From Arthrobacter sp. 18067 (GTDB lineage Bacteria > Actinomycetota > Actinomycetes > Actinomycetales > Micrococcaceae), in assembly GCF_902706295.1 (NCBI RefSeq), contig NZ_CACSJJ010000001.1, positions 186,001-250,000 of the forward strand: a DNA stretch of 64,000 nt, given 5' to 3'. Numbering within the stretch: position 1 is the stretch's first letter; the number at the start of each line of letters is the position of its first letter. A model generated the notes under the pieces. The model saw only the letters and a list, made by a program, of their open reading frames with translations, ran no database searches and had not been told where the DNA came from. Of the stretch, positions 52,272 through 60,755 are shown in pieces. Made by a program: the position numbers and the translations under genes.

Positions 52272-53496
52272 CACCGGCATCCTGGTCCGCCGCAATACGG
52301 CGCAAACACTCCGCAAATTGCGCCCGCTGGCAATCATGATGGCACTCGCCATCGCGATCCTGCTGATTGCGGACAGCGTCGTGTCAGCGGGCATCGCGAG
52401 ATATTCGAAATCGGTCACCAGTGATTCTTCGCTCAACATGGTTCAAGTCAGTTCCATCACCTCCGGCTCCATGAAGCCGATCACCAAAGGCTCACTCGAT
52501 GAATTCGCCGGCATTCCTCACGTCGCGGACGTGTATGGCTGGGCGCAGGTTGACCTCACCATCGACAACCCTGCGCAGTGGCCAGGCTCTGACAACCCCG
52601 GTGCCCTATGGGGAACCCCATACATCCGCGGGGTAAGTCCAAAAATCACTGACGGATCAGTCGGCCAGAACGGCCCTGGCCTTGGGGAGATAATCCTCCC
52701 GAGGTCCAGTAGCTTTGGTGACTTCGCACCCCTTCTCGGCCAGACGGTCCGCTTTGGCTATACGCAGATGATCTCTCCCGGAAACGGAGCCCTCGCTACG
52801 ATCGACCTAAAAGTCGCAGGCATGTACGACAACAGCACACCTGGAGCCGATGGCACGCAGCCTTCCTACATTTCATCCGAGCTATTAGCTCAACTCATTT
52901 CCAGCCGGCAGTTCGGAAACGCAGACATGAGCGACTCGGACGCCCTGCCGTTTGATCGCGCTTTCATCAAGCCCGAGCAACCCGATAACCTCTCCGACAT
53001 ACAGTCGGCAGTGTCCGGCATGGGATACGGCGTTTTCAGTATCGCCAATCAGATTGACTCTCTCCCGGGCCTTTTCAGGCTTCTTTCCTTCGTTACTTGG
53101 GCTGTCGGCATATTCCTCGTGCTTTTTTGTGTGGGAGTAGGCGGCTCAATGGGCGGCTCGTGGATCAATCAGCGCGTTCGCGAAGTGGGGATCCTAAAGG
53201 CCGTGGGATGGCCAGGGGGCGCGATATCCCGGGCATTTTGCTATGAACTAGCGCTAGTAGGTGCTGCCATCGCCGTTTGCGGAGTCACTGCCGGAGTTCT
53301 GGGTTCACTGGCAACTACAACAATTGTTGGCGCGATGGATCTGGAACTCCTGCGCGTGGAGCCGTGGACGCTGCCTAATGCATTGTGGATTGCCTCCACT
53401 TTACTCATCGTCCCAGCCTTCCTGTGCCTCGGCGCCCTCCGCAGCGCCATTGGCGTTGCCCGCATGGATGCCGACTCCGCTCTCCGCGACCTATGA
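52264..53496 (+). CDS. FtsX-type ABC permease of the island
   Basis: Permease of 410 residues: N-terminal helix (LAIMMALAIAILLIADSVV), an external domain of about 220 residues, and three C-terminal helices. The FtsX motif is VREVGILKAVGWPGGAI. TTG at 52264 has GGAGG 8 nt upstream. It forms a two-protein transporter with the ATPase before it; relatives are found with bacteriocin and lipoprotein export genes. The substrate may be the secreted protein at 49546, or the pair may act as a sensor of envelope stress. Confidence 0.88.
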   Translation: MASTGILVRRNTAQTLRKLRPLAIMMALAIAILLIADSVVSAGIARYSKSVTSDSSLNMVQVSSITSGSMKPITKGSLDEFAGIPHVADVYGWAQVDLTIDNPAQWPGSDNPGALWGTPYIRGVSPKITDGSVGQNGPGLGEIILPRSSSFGDFAPLLGQTVRFGYTQMISPGNGALATIDLKVAGMYDNSTPGADGTQPSYISSELLAQLISSRQFGNADMSDSDALPFDRAFIKPEQPDNLSDIQSAVSGMGYGVFSIANQIDSLPGLFRLLSFVTWAVGIFLVLFCVGVGGSMGGSWINQRVREVGILKAVGWPGGAISRAFCYELALVGAAIAVCGVTAGVLGSLATTTIVGAMDLELLRVEPWTLPNALWIASTLLIVPAFLCLGALRSAIGVARMDADSALRDL

Positions 53497-53551
53497 CGGC
53501 AGAACGCTGGGGGCAGAGGCAACGCTTGCCCGGAATGAGAGGATGTCAGTC

Positions 53552-54622
53552 ATGACCCTCCCTATCGCCAAGCCGTGGCTTTTCTCGCAAACCAACCAGG
53601 ACCCCCGAGCGGCTACGGGCCGGCGTCTGCGGTGGGGCGTCGTGTCCACCGGCAACATCGCCAACAGCGTCTCGCAGGACCTTTCCTTGCTGGAAGACGC
53701 CGAGCTCTACGCCGTGAGTTCCCGGACCCAGGGTGCCGCGGACGCGTTCGCCGGCCCGCTTGGTTTCGCCAAGGGATACGGGGACGACGGCGATGTGCCC
53801 GGCTACCAGCGGCTGTTCGACGATCCCGCAGTGGACGTAGTCTATGTGGCCACTCCCCATGCCCAGCACTTCCAGATCGCATCGGCCGCCTTGCGCGCCG
53901 GCAAGCACGTACTTTGCGAGAAGGCGCTCACCATCAACGCCCGCGAAGCCTCTGAGCTGGTGAAACTGGCCCGGGACAATAAGGTGTTCTTCATGGAGGC
54001 CGTCTGGAGCCGCTTCCTTCCGAGTATGCAGCGGGCCTTCGCGATCGCCGCATCCGGGGAGCTCGGAGAAATCCAGTGGGTCAGCGCAGATCTTGGCTTC
54101 CCCGCACCCTACGACCCCTCCGCCCGTATCTGGGCCTTGAACGACGGCGGCGGCGCACTCCTGGACCTCACCGTCTACCCCTTGCTGTGGCCTTTGGGGA
54201 CGCTGGGATTCCCCCAGTCGGTGACGGCGATCGGCACGCTGAACGAGGACGGCGTGGACACGCAGAACGCACTGACGCTGGGGTATGCCAACGGTGCCCA
54301 GGCGCAGCTGACCTCTTCCCTCATGGCACACGGGCCACGGACCGCCACCGTTGCTGGCGGGCTTGGGTTCCTGCAGACCGTTGGGTCCGTCAACAATCCG
54401 CGAGAATTGATGATCCGGGTAGGTTGGGACGAGCCGCGCCACGAGCGCTTCGATGTGGTGGGCATTGGCTACACCTACGAACTCCGTGAGGTAACGCGTT
54501 GCGTCCAGCAGGGCCTCACCGAAAGCCCGGTCATGCCTCTGGAAGACTCAGTCAACGTCATGCGCTTGTTCGACGGCGTGCGGTCCCAACTGGGCATCCG
54601 GTACCCGAACGATGCGCGGTGA
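53552..54622 (+). CDS. Gfo/Idh/MocA family oxidoreductase
   Basis: Enzyme of 356 residues. Rossmann motif RWGVVSTGNIANSVSQDL, the conserved VLCEKALTIN Lys, and the second-domain WALNDGGGALLDLTVYPL are intact. This resembles the dehydrogenase subgroup acting on trans-dihydrodiols and sugars. ATG at 53552 has GAGAGG about 9 nt upstream; a start at 53543 would leave no room. It follows the island permease by 55 nt and returns to the usual high-GC codon use. Confidence 0.88.
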   Translation: MTLPIAKPWLFSQTNQDPRAATGRRLRWGVVSTGNIANSVSQDLSLLEDAELYAVSSRTQGAADAFAGPLGFAKGYGDDGDVPGYQRLFDDPAVDVVYVATPHAQHFQIASAALRAGKHVLCEKALTINAREASELVKLARDNKVFFMEAVWSRFLPSMQRAFAIAASGELGEIQWVSADLGFPAPYDPSARIWALNDGGGALLDLTVYPLLWPLGTLGFPQSVTAIGTLNEDGVDTQNALTLGYANGAQAQLTSSLMAHGPRTATVAGGLGFLQTVGSVNNPRELMIRVGWDEPRHERFDVVGIGYTYELREVTRCVQQGLTESPVMPLEDSVNVMRLFDGVRSQLGIRYPNDAR

Positions 54623-54658
54623 GTTTAAGGCACGGTGAGTTGACGGCACGGTGGGGTG

Positions 54659-54687
54659 CTCCCGACGGTGAGTGCCGCCGTCGGGAG
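54659..54687. terminator. Hairpin between convergent oxidoreductase and DoxX genes
   Basis: CTCCCGACGG (54659-54668) pairs with 54678-54687 around a 9-nt loop. Immediately before it, at 54615-54658, a GGCACGGTGAGTTGA-like unit is repeated about three times with decay. Confidence 0.65.
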
Positions 54688-54715
54688 TTAACCCAGGCGC
54701 GTTAACGTCGACAGA

Positions 54716-55156
54716 CTAACGCCGCGGGCCGGTTGGTTGCCGTGCGAGTTTACGGTCAAGCGACAGCGCCCCCGGTCCGAGGAACACGAACGCCACGGAG
54801 ATGGCTGCATAGACAATCAGGAGTTCTGCCGTGACGCCCGACTTGTCCGTGAGCAGGGGCTTGCCCGCTTCCGTCACGAACCAGATGCCCGCGAACATGA
54901 TCGCCGCGAGGAACCCGGCCACTCGGGTCAGGGCTCCGAGGACCAGCAGCAGGCCAAGTCCCAGCTCACCGGCGATCACCAACCACGCCACGATCTCGGG
55001 CTTCTGCACGCCCATTGCCGCGACAGATGCCGCGAACGCGGCGTGACCGGCCATGAGCTTCTGGATGCCGTGCACCATGATGAGTGCACCAAACACCACG
55101 CGCAGGATGGTGACGCCACGGGCGGAGGACTTGGGAGAGGGGTGAAGGAATTTCAC
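54716..55156 (-). CDS. DoxX family membrane protein
   Basis: Protein of 146 residues with four helices. Typical DoxX segments: RVVFGALIMVHGIQKLMAGH near the N-terminus and LLTDKSGVTAELLIVYAAISV before the last helix. DoxX relatives take part in redox defence at the membrane, but the role here is unknown. GTG at 55156 is preferred; the frame continues to 55210 through a repetitive GCGGCGCCAGCCAAAC stretch and would add a Gly/Ala-rich tail. Confidence 0.8.
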   Translation of the reverse strand: MKFLHPSPKSSARGVTILRVVFGALIMVHGIQKLMAGHAAFAASVAAMGVQKPEIVAWLVIAGELGLGLLLVLGALTRVAGFLAAIMFAGIWFVTEAGKPLLTDKSGVTAELLIVYAAISVAFVFLGPGALSLDRKLARQPTGPRR

Positions 55157-55233
55157 CCGTCCCAATCTTCCATGCCGGGCGCCCCCAGCCAAACGGGCGG
55201 CGCCAGCCAAACTGGCGGCGCCAACGCCGGACG

Positions 55234-55905
55234 CTAGGACAACAGCGCGGGGATGTCCTTGACGCCGGCCAGGATGTGGTGGTGCGGGTGCGCGGCGAGG
55301 TCTTCGCGGCCCAGTTTGCCGGTCAGGACACCGACGGCGGTGACGCCTGCGTTGTTGGCCGCGGCGAGATCGTTCACGGTGTCGCCCGCGGCGATCACAG
55401 CCCGGACGTCCTGCACGCCTGTTAGTTCCATGGCACGGTGGATCATGTGCGGCGCCGGGCGGCCCGCGGCTACTTCATCGGAGCAGACGACGGCGTCCAG
55501 CAAGTTGTCGTCGCCGACGCCCCATCCCAGCCGCTCGAGCAGGGGCTCGGCGACGTCGCGTGAGAAGCCGGTGGTCAGCGCCACCTTGATGCCCTGGCGG
55601 CGCAGTTCGCGGAACGCGTCTTCCACTCCCTCCAAGGCGACCGGCGGGTTGGCGTCGTAGAACTCGACGAGCAGTTCCTTGAAGCGGATGAAGGCAGCCG
55701 CCACGGTTTCAGCGTCCGCCGTGCCTCCGCCGGCTTCGATCAGCGCCGTGATGGCCTCCACCTTGTCCGCGCCCATCCATTCCTGGACGGCGTCGGGTGT
55801 GGTGGCCACGCCGGTCTCTTCAACGCAGCGGGCAAGGGCTACGTACACGTCGCCGTGTTCGTCGATGGTGGTCCCGGCCATATCGCAGGCGACAAGGGTG
55901 ATCAT
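55234..55905 (-). CDS. Phosphonatase-like HAD hydrolase (TIGR03351 type)
   Basis: HAD enzyme of 223 residues. The nucleophile motif is VACDMAGTTIDE (Asp8), with VALTTGFSRD and the C-terminal acidic motif AAGDTVNDLAAANNAG. DxAGT is the wording of phosphonoacetaldehyde hydrolase relatives, which cut the C-P bond. ATG at 55905 overlaps the GntR stop (ATGA). The context (FAD oxidase, PhnCDE) supports action on a phosphonoaldehyde derived from an aminophosphonate. Confidence 0.88.
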   Translation of the reverse strand: MITLVACDMAGTTIDEHGDVYVALARCVEETGVATTPDAVQEWMGADKVEAITALIEAGGGTADAETVAAAFIRFKELLVEFYDANPPVALEGVEDAFRELRRQGIKVALTTGFSRDVAEPLLERLGWGVGDDNLLDAVVCSDEVAAGRPAPHMIHRAMELTGVQDVRAVIAAGDTVNDLAAANNAGVTAVGVLTGKLGREDLAAHPHHHILAGVKDIPALLS

Positions 55906-56669
55906 GGGGTGGCTCCTTCGGTGTGGATTCGGACCAGGGCGGCCCTGCGTTCCACGGTGTTGTCGATGGTGAAGTTGGTCAGTGCCGGCAGGTAGCGGTC
56001 CTCCGAATATTCCAGGGGCTGGCCATCGCCGGAACGGGTGATGCGGCGTTCGCGTAGGAGCGGAATGCCTTCGGGCTGCTCCAACAGCTCGGCGTCCTCA
56101 TCGCTGGCGGCAACGGCGTCGATCGTGTGCCGTGCGCTGTGCAGGTCCACGCCTTGCTCCTTGAGGAACGCGAAGATGGACCCGGAGTCGGTGTCGAAGT
56201 CGAACAGTTTCCGGCCCACATCCAGGATGAACGTGGTGCGCTCAATCATGGCCGGGGACTCGTCCAGGTAGCGGACACGCAGGACCTCCACCACCGTGGT
56301 TCCCGGCACCAGACCGAGTGCCTCGGCAGCTTCCGGGCTGGCCTCGCGGCGCGCGACCTCCAGCGTCCGCTGGCCGGGCTTCTTGCCGATGCCGCTGGCC
56401 CATTCGGTGAACGAGTTGAACGTGGAAAACGACTGCGACGGCACGGACGAACGAACCATGGGAGGACGGCCCCGCCCTCCGGTCACGGCGCCTTCCGACC
56501 GGAGAAACGCGAGCGCCTGGCGGATCGGTCCGCGCGAGGTCCCGAATTCCCGGCATAGCTCCGCCTCGCTGGGCAACTGGTAACCCGGAGGCCACTCACC
56601 GTCGGTGATGCGGCGCATGAATTCCTCGCTCAGCCTGACGTGGAGGGGTGCGTTCTGCTGTGTGCTCAC
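55902..56669 (-). CDS. GntR/HutC-type transcriptional regulator
   Basis: Regulator of 255 residues. The N-terminal wHTH is LPSEAELCREFGTSRGPIRQ; the C-terminal UTRA-like effector domain contains SPAMIERTTFILD and GQPLEYSEDRYLPALTNF. GTG at 56669 is preceded by TATTAT (56681-56676) at 6 nt and no ribosome site, so it is probably leaderless. A dyad (56671-56686) overlaps the -10 box and matches the palindrome at 56770-56785, implying autoregulation. It is co-translated with the HAD gene. Confidence 0.9.
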   Translation of the reverse strand: MSTQQNAPLHVRLSEEFMRRITDGEWPPGYQLPSEAELCREFGTSRGPIRQALAFLRSEGAVTGGRGRPPMVRSSVPSQSFSTFNSFTEWASGIGKKPGQRTLEVARREASPEAAEALGLVPGTTVVEVLRVRYLDESPAMIERTTFILDVGRKLFDFDTDSGSIFAFLKEQGVDLHSARHTIDAVAASDEDAELLEQPEGIPLLRERRITRSGDGQPLEYSEDRYLPALTNFTIDNTVERRAALVRIHTEGATP

Positions 56670-56670
56670 C

Positions 56671-56686
56671 AGTTGATAATACAAGT
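56671..56686. promoter_or_regulatory. GntR operator overlapping the gntR -10 box
   Basis: On the minus strand ACTTGTATTATCAACT agrees at 12 of 16 positions with the perfect palindrome ACTTGTATATACAAGT at 56770-56785. It covers the -10 TATTAT of the regulator gene. Confidence 0.65.
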
Positions 56687-56769
56687 CTGTTTCGGCAATA
56701 ACACCGGATTTGAGCGGTCCCAGGTGAATTTGGGGTGAACTCAAATGAACAGACGTTAAATTCAGATTA

Positions 56770-56785
56770 ACTTGTATATACAAGT
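56770..56785. promoter_or_regulatory. Perfect 16-bp palindromic GntR operator
   Basis: ACTTGTATATACAAGT is fully palindromic, with the central TATATA able to serve as -10 of the plus-strand phosphonate operon. It lies between the divergent gntR and FAD-oxidoreductase genes. Confidence 0.8.
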
Positions 56786-56832
56786 GCCATTCTGGCTTGA
56801 TTCCCCTTCCCGGAGCCGCCAATGTCAGTGGT

Positions 56833-58044
56833 GTGAACAACCCAAGCACCTCCCCCACCCCCTTCAACAACAGCGCGGGCCAGCCCGCCGACGTCGTGAT
56901 TGTCGGCGCTGGAATCGTTGGTTTGGCGCATGCCGCGCACGCTGTTGCCAACGGCCTGACCGTCACCATCATTGACCGCGACCACCACGCCGCGGGCGCC
57001 TCCGTCCGCAATTTCGGCCACTGCTGCATCACTGCCCAGTCCGGGGAACTGTACGAACTCGCGCAGACCTCGCGGAAGTACTGGCTCGAGTTCGCCGAGC
57101 AGGCAGGCTTCTGGGCCTCCGAGGCCGGCGCTGTAGTACTCGCCCGCACCGAAGCCGAGATGAACGTCCTGCGCGAACTCTCCTCGGTCCGCGAGCCAGG
57201 CCAGGTGGAATTGCTCTCCCCTGCAGAGACGCGGAAACGGCTGAATGCTTCGGCTCCTGAGGAAGCGCACGACGGCGGTGGTACTTCCGGCGCGGCATGG
57301 CCCGGCCTCGTAGGCGGCGCCTTCCTCCGGGACGACCTCCGCGTCGACCCCCGCACCACCGTCGCCAGGTTGGCCGAATGGCTGAGCCTGCAGCCCGGCG
57401 TCGAACTTCACTGGAACACGGCGGCGCTCGGCTTCTCGCAGGGTACCCGCGGCGTGACCGTCCAGACCTCGCGGGGCGAGCTTCGCGCCGGGCAGGTGTT
57501 CGTGTGCGTGGGCCATGACGTCGACTACCTGTACCCGGTGCTGGCCGCCGAACACCGGATCCAGCGGTGCGCGCTGCAGATGTCGCTGGCCGCCAAGCCG
57601 TCCAGCGTCGAGTTCGCTCCCGCTGTCCTTACTGCAACATCCATGCTTCGGTACCCGGCATTCACGGACATGCCCGCTGCCGCTGCGCTCCGCTCCGAGG
57701 TGTTGGAAAACCAGCCCGAGTTGCTGGAGGTCGGCGCCAACGTCATGTTCACCCAGCGCCCGGACGGCAGCATCATCCTCGGTGACTCGCACCATTACCA
57801 CCACACCGCGGACCCTTTCCTGGACGAATCCGTGACCACCACCCTCAACACCGAAATCGAGGCCCGCATCGGTGAGCCGTTGGAGATCATCCAACGCTGG
57901 CAGGGCGTCTACGCCTCTTCTGACGTCGCACCGATCCTGGTCCGAGAGGTCCAACCCGGAGTCACGGTGGTGTCCGTGACCTCCGGCGTGGGCATGACCC
58001 TGTCCTTCGGCCTGGCACACCGCAACGTGTCGCGTTTGTACTGA
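56833..58044 (+). CDS. FAD-dependent amine oxidoreductase (TIGR03364 type)
   Basis: DAO-family flavoprotein of about 403 residues: dinucleotide motif DVVIVGAGIVGLAHAAHA, then HHAAGASVRNFGHCCIT and C-terminal GVYASSDVAPILVRE, VTSGVGMTLSFGLAHRN. This clade is known to sit beside phosphonatase-like HAD genes and phosphonate transporters and probably deaminates an aminophosphonate. GTG at 56833 and TTG at 56797 are both possible starts; neither has a well-placed ribosome site. Confidence 0.85.
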   Translation: MNNPSTSPTPFNNSAGQPADVVIVGAGIVGLAHAAHAVANGLTVTIIDRDHHAAGASVRNFGHCCITAQSGELYELAQTSRKYWLEFAEQAGFWASEAGAVVLARTEAEMNVLRELSSVREPGQVELLSPAETRKRLNASAPEEAHDGGGTSGAAWPGLVGGAFLRDDLRVDPRTTVARLAEWLSLQPGVELHWNTAALGFSQGTRGVTVQTSRGELRAGQVFVCVGHDVDYLYPVLAAEHRIQRCALQMSLAAKPSSVEFAPAVLTATSMLRYPAFTDMPAAAALRSEVLENQPELLEVGANVMFTQRPDGSIILGDSHHYHHTADPFLDESVTTTLNTEIEARIGEPLEIIQRWQGVYASSDVAPILVREVQPGVTVVSVTSGVGMTLSFGLAHRNVSRLY

Positions 58045-58079
58045 AGCTCCCCTCCCCCTCCCTTCGCATAAGGAATCCC

Positions 58080-58994
58080 ATGAAAACCTCGCTCTTCACC
58101 GGCTCCGCCCTTGCCCTCGCCACTGCCCTTGCGCTCACTGCCTGTGGCGGCTCAGCCCAGTCCTCGCCCGAGGCAACGTCCGCCACCTGCCCCAACGGCG
58201 AGATCAAGTTCGGCATCGAGCCTTACGAGGACCCGGCCAAACTCAAGCCCGCCTACGACGTCCTGGCCGCAGCGCTGTCCAAGAAGCTCGAATGCCCCGT
58301 CAGCGTCCAAGTGGTTGAGGACTACGCCGCCGAAGTCCTGGCCATGCGCAACGGCAAGCTGGACCTGGGCCAGTTCGGACCGTTGGGATATGTGTTCGCC
58401 GATGCCAAGGCCGGTGCCGAACCCCTGGTTTCGTTCGGCACCGCGGAGAAGGAACTCAGCACCTACACCGCAGGGATCTGGGTTCCCAAGGACAGCCCCG
58501 TCAAGGCCATTGGGGACCTTAAGGGCAAGTCGCTCGCCTTGGGCAGTGTTGGATCCACCTCGGGTGACGTGCTGCCGCGCTTCGGCCTCCGCGAAGCCGG
58601 AATCGCCGAGGCCGACATCAAGATGGACTACACCGGAGGTCACCCCGAAGCTTTGCTGGCCCTGACCAACGGCAAGGTGGATGCAGCCGAGATCAACTCC
58701 CAGACGCTCGCCACGGCGATCGCTGCAGGGACGTTCAAGCAGGACGATTTCCGCCAGGTTTGGACGTCCGACCCCATCCCGAACGATCCCATCACCGTGC
58801 GCGGTGACGCCGATCCCGCCTTCAAGGCTGCCGTCAAGGACGCGTTCCTGAGCCTCGATCCCGCGGACGTGGCAAAGGTTGGCGAGTTCCTGGATGTCAC
58901 CCCTCCAGGGCCGCTGTTGGAGGTCACCAAGGACAACTACACGCCGCTGTTCGACCTTGCCGAGACCATGGGCCTCACTGAGAAGGACCTGTAA
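58080..58994 (+). CDS. phnD: Phosphonate/phosphate-binding lipoprotein PhnD
   Basis: Binding protein of 304 residues with lipobox LALTACGG (Cys22). The PhnD pattern is present: FGIEPYEDPAKLKPAYDVLA, LDLGQFGPLGYVFADAKAGA and SLALGSVGSTSGDVLPRF. AAGGA lies 6-7 nt before the ATG. It binds a phosphonate outside the membrane for PhnE/PhnC. It follows the oxidoreductase by 35 nt, and the stop overlaps the PhnC start. Confidence 0.93.
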   Translation: MKTSLFTGSALALATALALTACGGSAQSSPEATSATCPNGEIKFGIEPYEDPAKLKPAYDVLAAALSKKLECPVSVQVVEDYAAEVLAMRNGKLDLGQFGPLGYVFADAKAGAEPLVSFGTAEKELSTYTAGIWVPKDSPVKAIGDLKGKSLALGSVGSTSGDVLPRFGLREAGIAEADIKMDYTGGHPEALLALTNGKVDAAEINSQTLATAIAAGTFKQDDFRQVWTSDPIPNDPITVRGDADPAFKAAVKDAFLSLDPADVAKVGEFLDVTPPGPLLEVTKDNYTPLFDLAETMGLTEKDL

Positions 58995-59749
58995 TGCCTC
59001 TCTCCGTCCAAGGCTTACGCAAGTCCTTCAGCGGGCGGACCGTGCTTCAAGGAGTGGACTTCTCCGTTGCCGCGGGCGAGCTGGTGGCTTTCCTTGGCGC
59101 CAACGGTTCCGGTAAGTCCACCACCCTCCGCTGCGTCATGGGCATCACGGAACCCGACGCCGGCAGCATCAGCATCGATGGGGCGGCACTGGATTCCCTG
59201 CAGGGCCGGGAGCTGCAGCAGATGCGCCAGCGAATGGCCATGATCTTCCAGAAGATCCACTTGGTCCCCCGGCGCACGGCCCTGGACAATGTTTGCGCCG
59301 GTGCCCTCGCCCGGATTCCCACTGTGCGTTCGCTGTCGCCGCTCTTGTTCCCGGCCGACGTTCAGCAGGAAGCCCTCGACTGCCTGGACCGCGTCGGCTT
59401 GGCCGACCGTGCCTTCGACCGCGTCGGCCGGCTCTCCGGCGGACAGCAGCAGCGCGTGGCCGTGGCCCGGGCACTCTGCCAGCGGGCCGACGTCGTACTC
59501 GCCGATGAGCCGGTGTCCGCCCTGGACCCGCACGCCGCTGAGCAGGTCATGGCGCTGCTGCGCGAGCTCGCGCACTCCGAAGGGCTGGCCGTTGCCGCCG
59601 TCCTGCACCAGCCGGACCTGGCCCTGCGCTACGCGGACAGGTCCATCGGGCTGCTCCAAGGATCCATGACCTTCGACCTCCCCTCCACAGCGGTCACGGC
59701 TGAACATCTCGACACGTTGTATGCCCCGGACAGGAATATCGCAGCATGA
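58994..59749 (+). CDS. phnC: Phosphonate ABC transporter ATPase PhnC
   Basis: ATPase of 251 residues with Walker A GANGSGKSTTLR, signature LSGGQQQRVAVARAL, Walker B VVLADEPVSALDPHAAE and the PhnC-like FQKIHLVPRRTALDNVCAGA. Its start overlaps the phnD stop (TAATG) and its end overlaps phnE (ATGA), so the transporter is tightly coupled. Confidence 0.94.
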   Translation: MPLSVQGLRKSFSGRTVLQGVDFSVAAGELVAFLGANGSGKSTTLRCVMGITEPDAGSISIDGAALDSLQGRELQQMRQRMAMIFQKIHLVPRRTALDNVCAGALARIPTVRSLSPLLFPADVQQEALDCLDRVGLADRAFDRVGRLSGGQQQRVAVARALCQRADVVLADEPVSALDPHAAEQVMALLRELAHSEGLAVAAVLHQPDLALRYADRSIGLLQGSMTFDLPSTAVTAEHLDTLYAPDRNIAA

Positions 59750-60600
59750 CACCCCAGACCCTGACCCCGGCCGTCGCGCGCCGGAACTCAACTGCAAAAA
59801 ACCGAGTGGCACTTGTCCGCCCGAAGAAGCCGCTGCGGTGGATCACGACGGCGGCAGTGTCTGCCGCCGTCGTCGGACTTCACGCTGTGGCCATCGAAGG
59901 GACGGACTTCAAACCGGAGCTGTTGGTGGATGGCTGGAAGGGCATGGCCGCGTTCATCGGCGATGCCTTCCCACCTGACCTGAGCTGGGAGAAGACACTC
60001 AAGCCTGGCCTGGAAGCCACGCTGGTGACATTGTGGATCGGCCTCCTGGGGACCACACTGTCTGTGCCGTTCGCCCTGCTCCTGGCCGCGTTGGCCGCCG
60101 AGAACACCAGCCCGCACCGGCTGGTCTACCAAGGCGCCCGGGCCGTGCTGTCCTTCTTCCGCGCCGTGCCGGACATCGTGTTCGCACTGATCTTCGTGAC
60201 GGCCGTGGGGCTTGGCCCGTTCGCTGGCGTGCTCGCCCTGATCTGCCACAACACGGGCGTGATGGGCAAGCTGTGGGCCGAGTCCATGGAGGAGATCGAC
60301 GCCGGTCCGCAGGAGGCACTCCGTACTGCGGGCGCCAACCGAATCCAGCAGGTAGCCAATGCCACGCTGCCCATGGTGGTCCCCCAGTTCGTGGGCCTGC
60401 TGCTCTACCGCTTCGATGTCAATGTCCGGTCCTCGCTGGTCCTCGGCCTGGTGGGCGCGGGCGGCATCGGGCTCCTGATCAACCAGTCCATCAAGTCGTT
60501 CCAGTTCGACTCCATGCTGACGCACATCCTGATCGTGTTGGTGCTGATCATCGTCGTGGACCAGTTCTCCGCGTGGATCCGGCGACGCCTGGCTGCCTAA
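59746..60600 (+). CDS. phnE: Phosphonate ABC transporter permease PhnE
   Basis: Permease of 284 residues with about six helices and the PhnE pattern AVLSFFRAVPDIVFALIFV and EALRTAGANRIQQVANATLP (the ATPase-contact loop). It completes PhnD-PhnC-PhnE. It is the last gene of the operon, followed by the 66-bp repeat. Confidence 0.94.
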   Translation: MTPQTLTPAVARRNSTAKNRVALVRPKKPLRWITTAAVSAAVVGLHAVAIEGTDFKPELLVDGWKGMAAFIGDAFPPDLSWEKTLKPGLEATLVTLWIGLLGTTLSVPFALLLAALAAENTSPHRLVYQGARAVLSFFRAVPDIVFALIFVTAVGLGPFAGVLALICHNTGVMGKLWAESMEEIDAGPQEALRTAGANRIQQVANATLPMVVPQFVGLLLYRFDVNVRSSLVLGLVGAGGIGLLINQSIKSFQFDSMLTHILIVLVLIIVVDQFSAWIRRRLAA

Positions 60601-60614
60601 CGCTGCATTGTTGA

Positions 60615-60680
60615 CCCAAGTAAGTAGCAGATGACGCCGTTTTGAGCTCTCAGAACGGCATGATCTGCGACTCAGTTGGG
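60615..60680. repeat. 66-bp imperfect palindromic intergenic repeat, copy 2
   Basis: Begins CCCAAGTAAGTAGCAGAT and ends ATCTGCGACTCAGTTGGG; the 18-nt ends are complementary at 15 positions. Inside it GCCGTTTTGA/TCAGAACGGC (60636-60645, 60650-60659) makes a second stem. It is the inverted counterpart of 30727-30792 and may also serve as the phnE terminator. Confidence 0.75.
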
Positions 60681-60755
60681 TGAGTGGGGGCAGAATGGGA
60701 GGTGGCCCTGTTTGGGGCCGTGGTTGGAGTCGCGGACGTTGTGGATGGAGCAGGC

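Noticed and set aside
55185..55235. Repeated GCGGCGCCAGCCAAAC-like segments as a possible regulatory array
   Set aside because: Only two or three imperfect units at the DoxX 5' side; likely compositional.
56767..58020. 417-codon frame antisense to the FAD oxidoreductase
   Set aside because: Opposite frame carries GxGxxG and family motifs; the antisense product has no recognisable domain.
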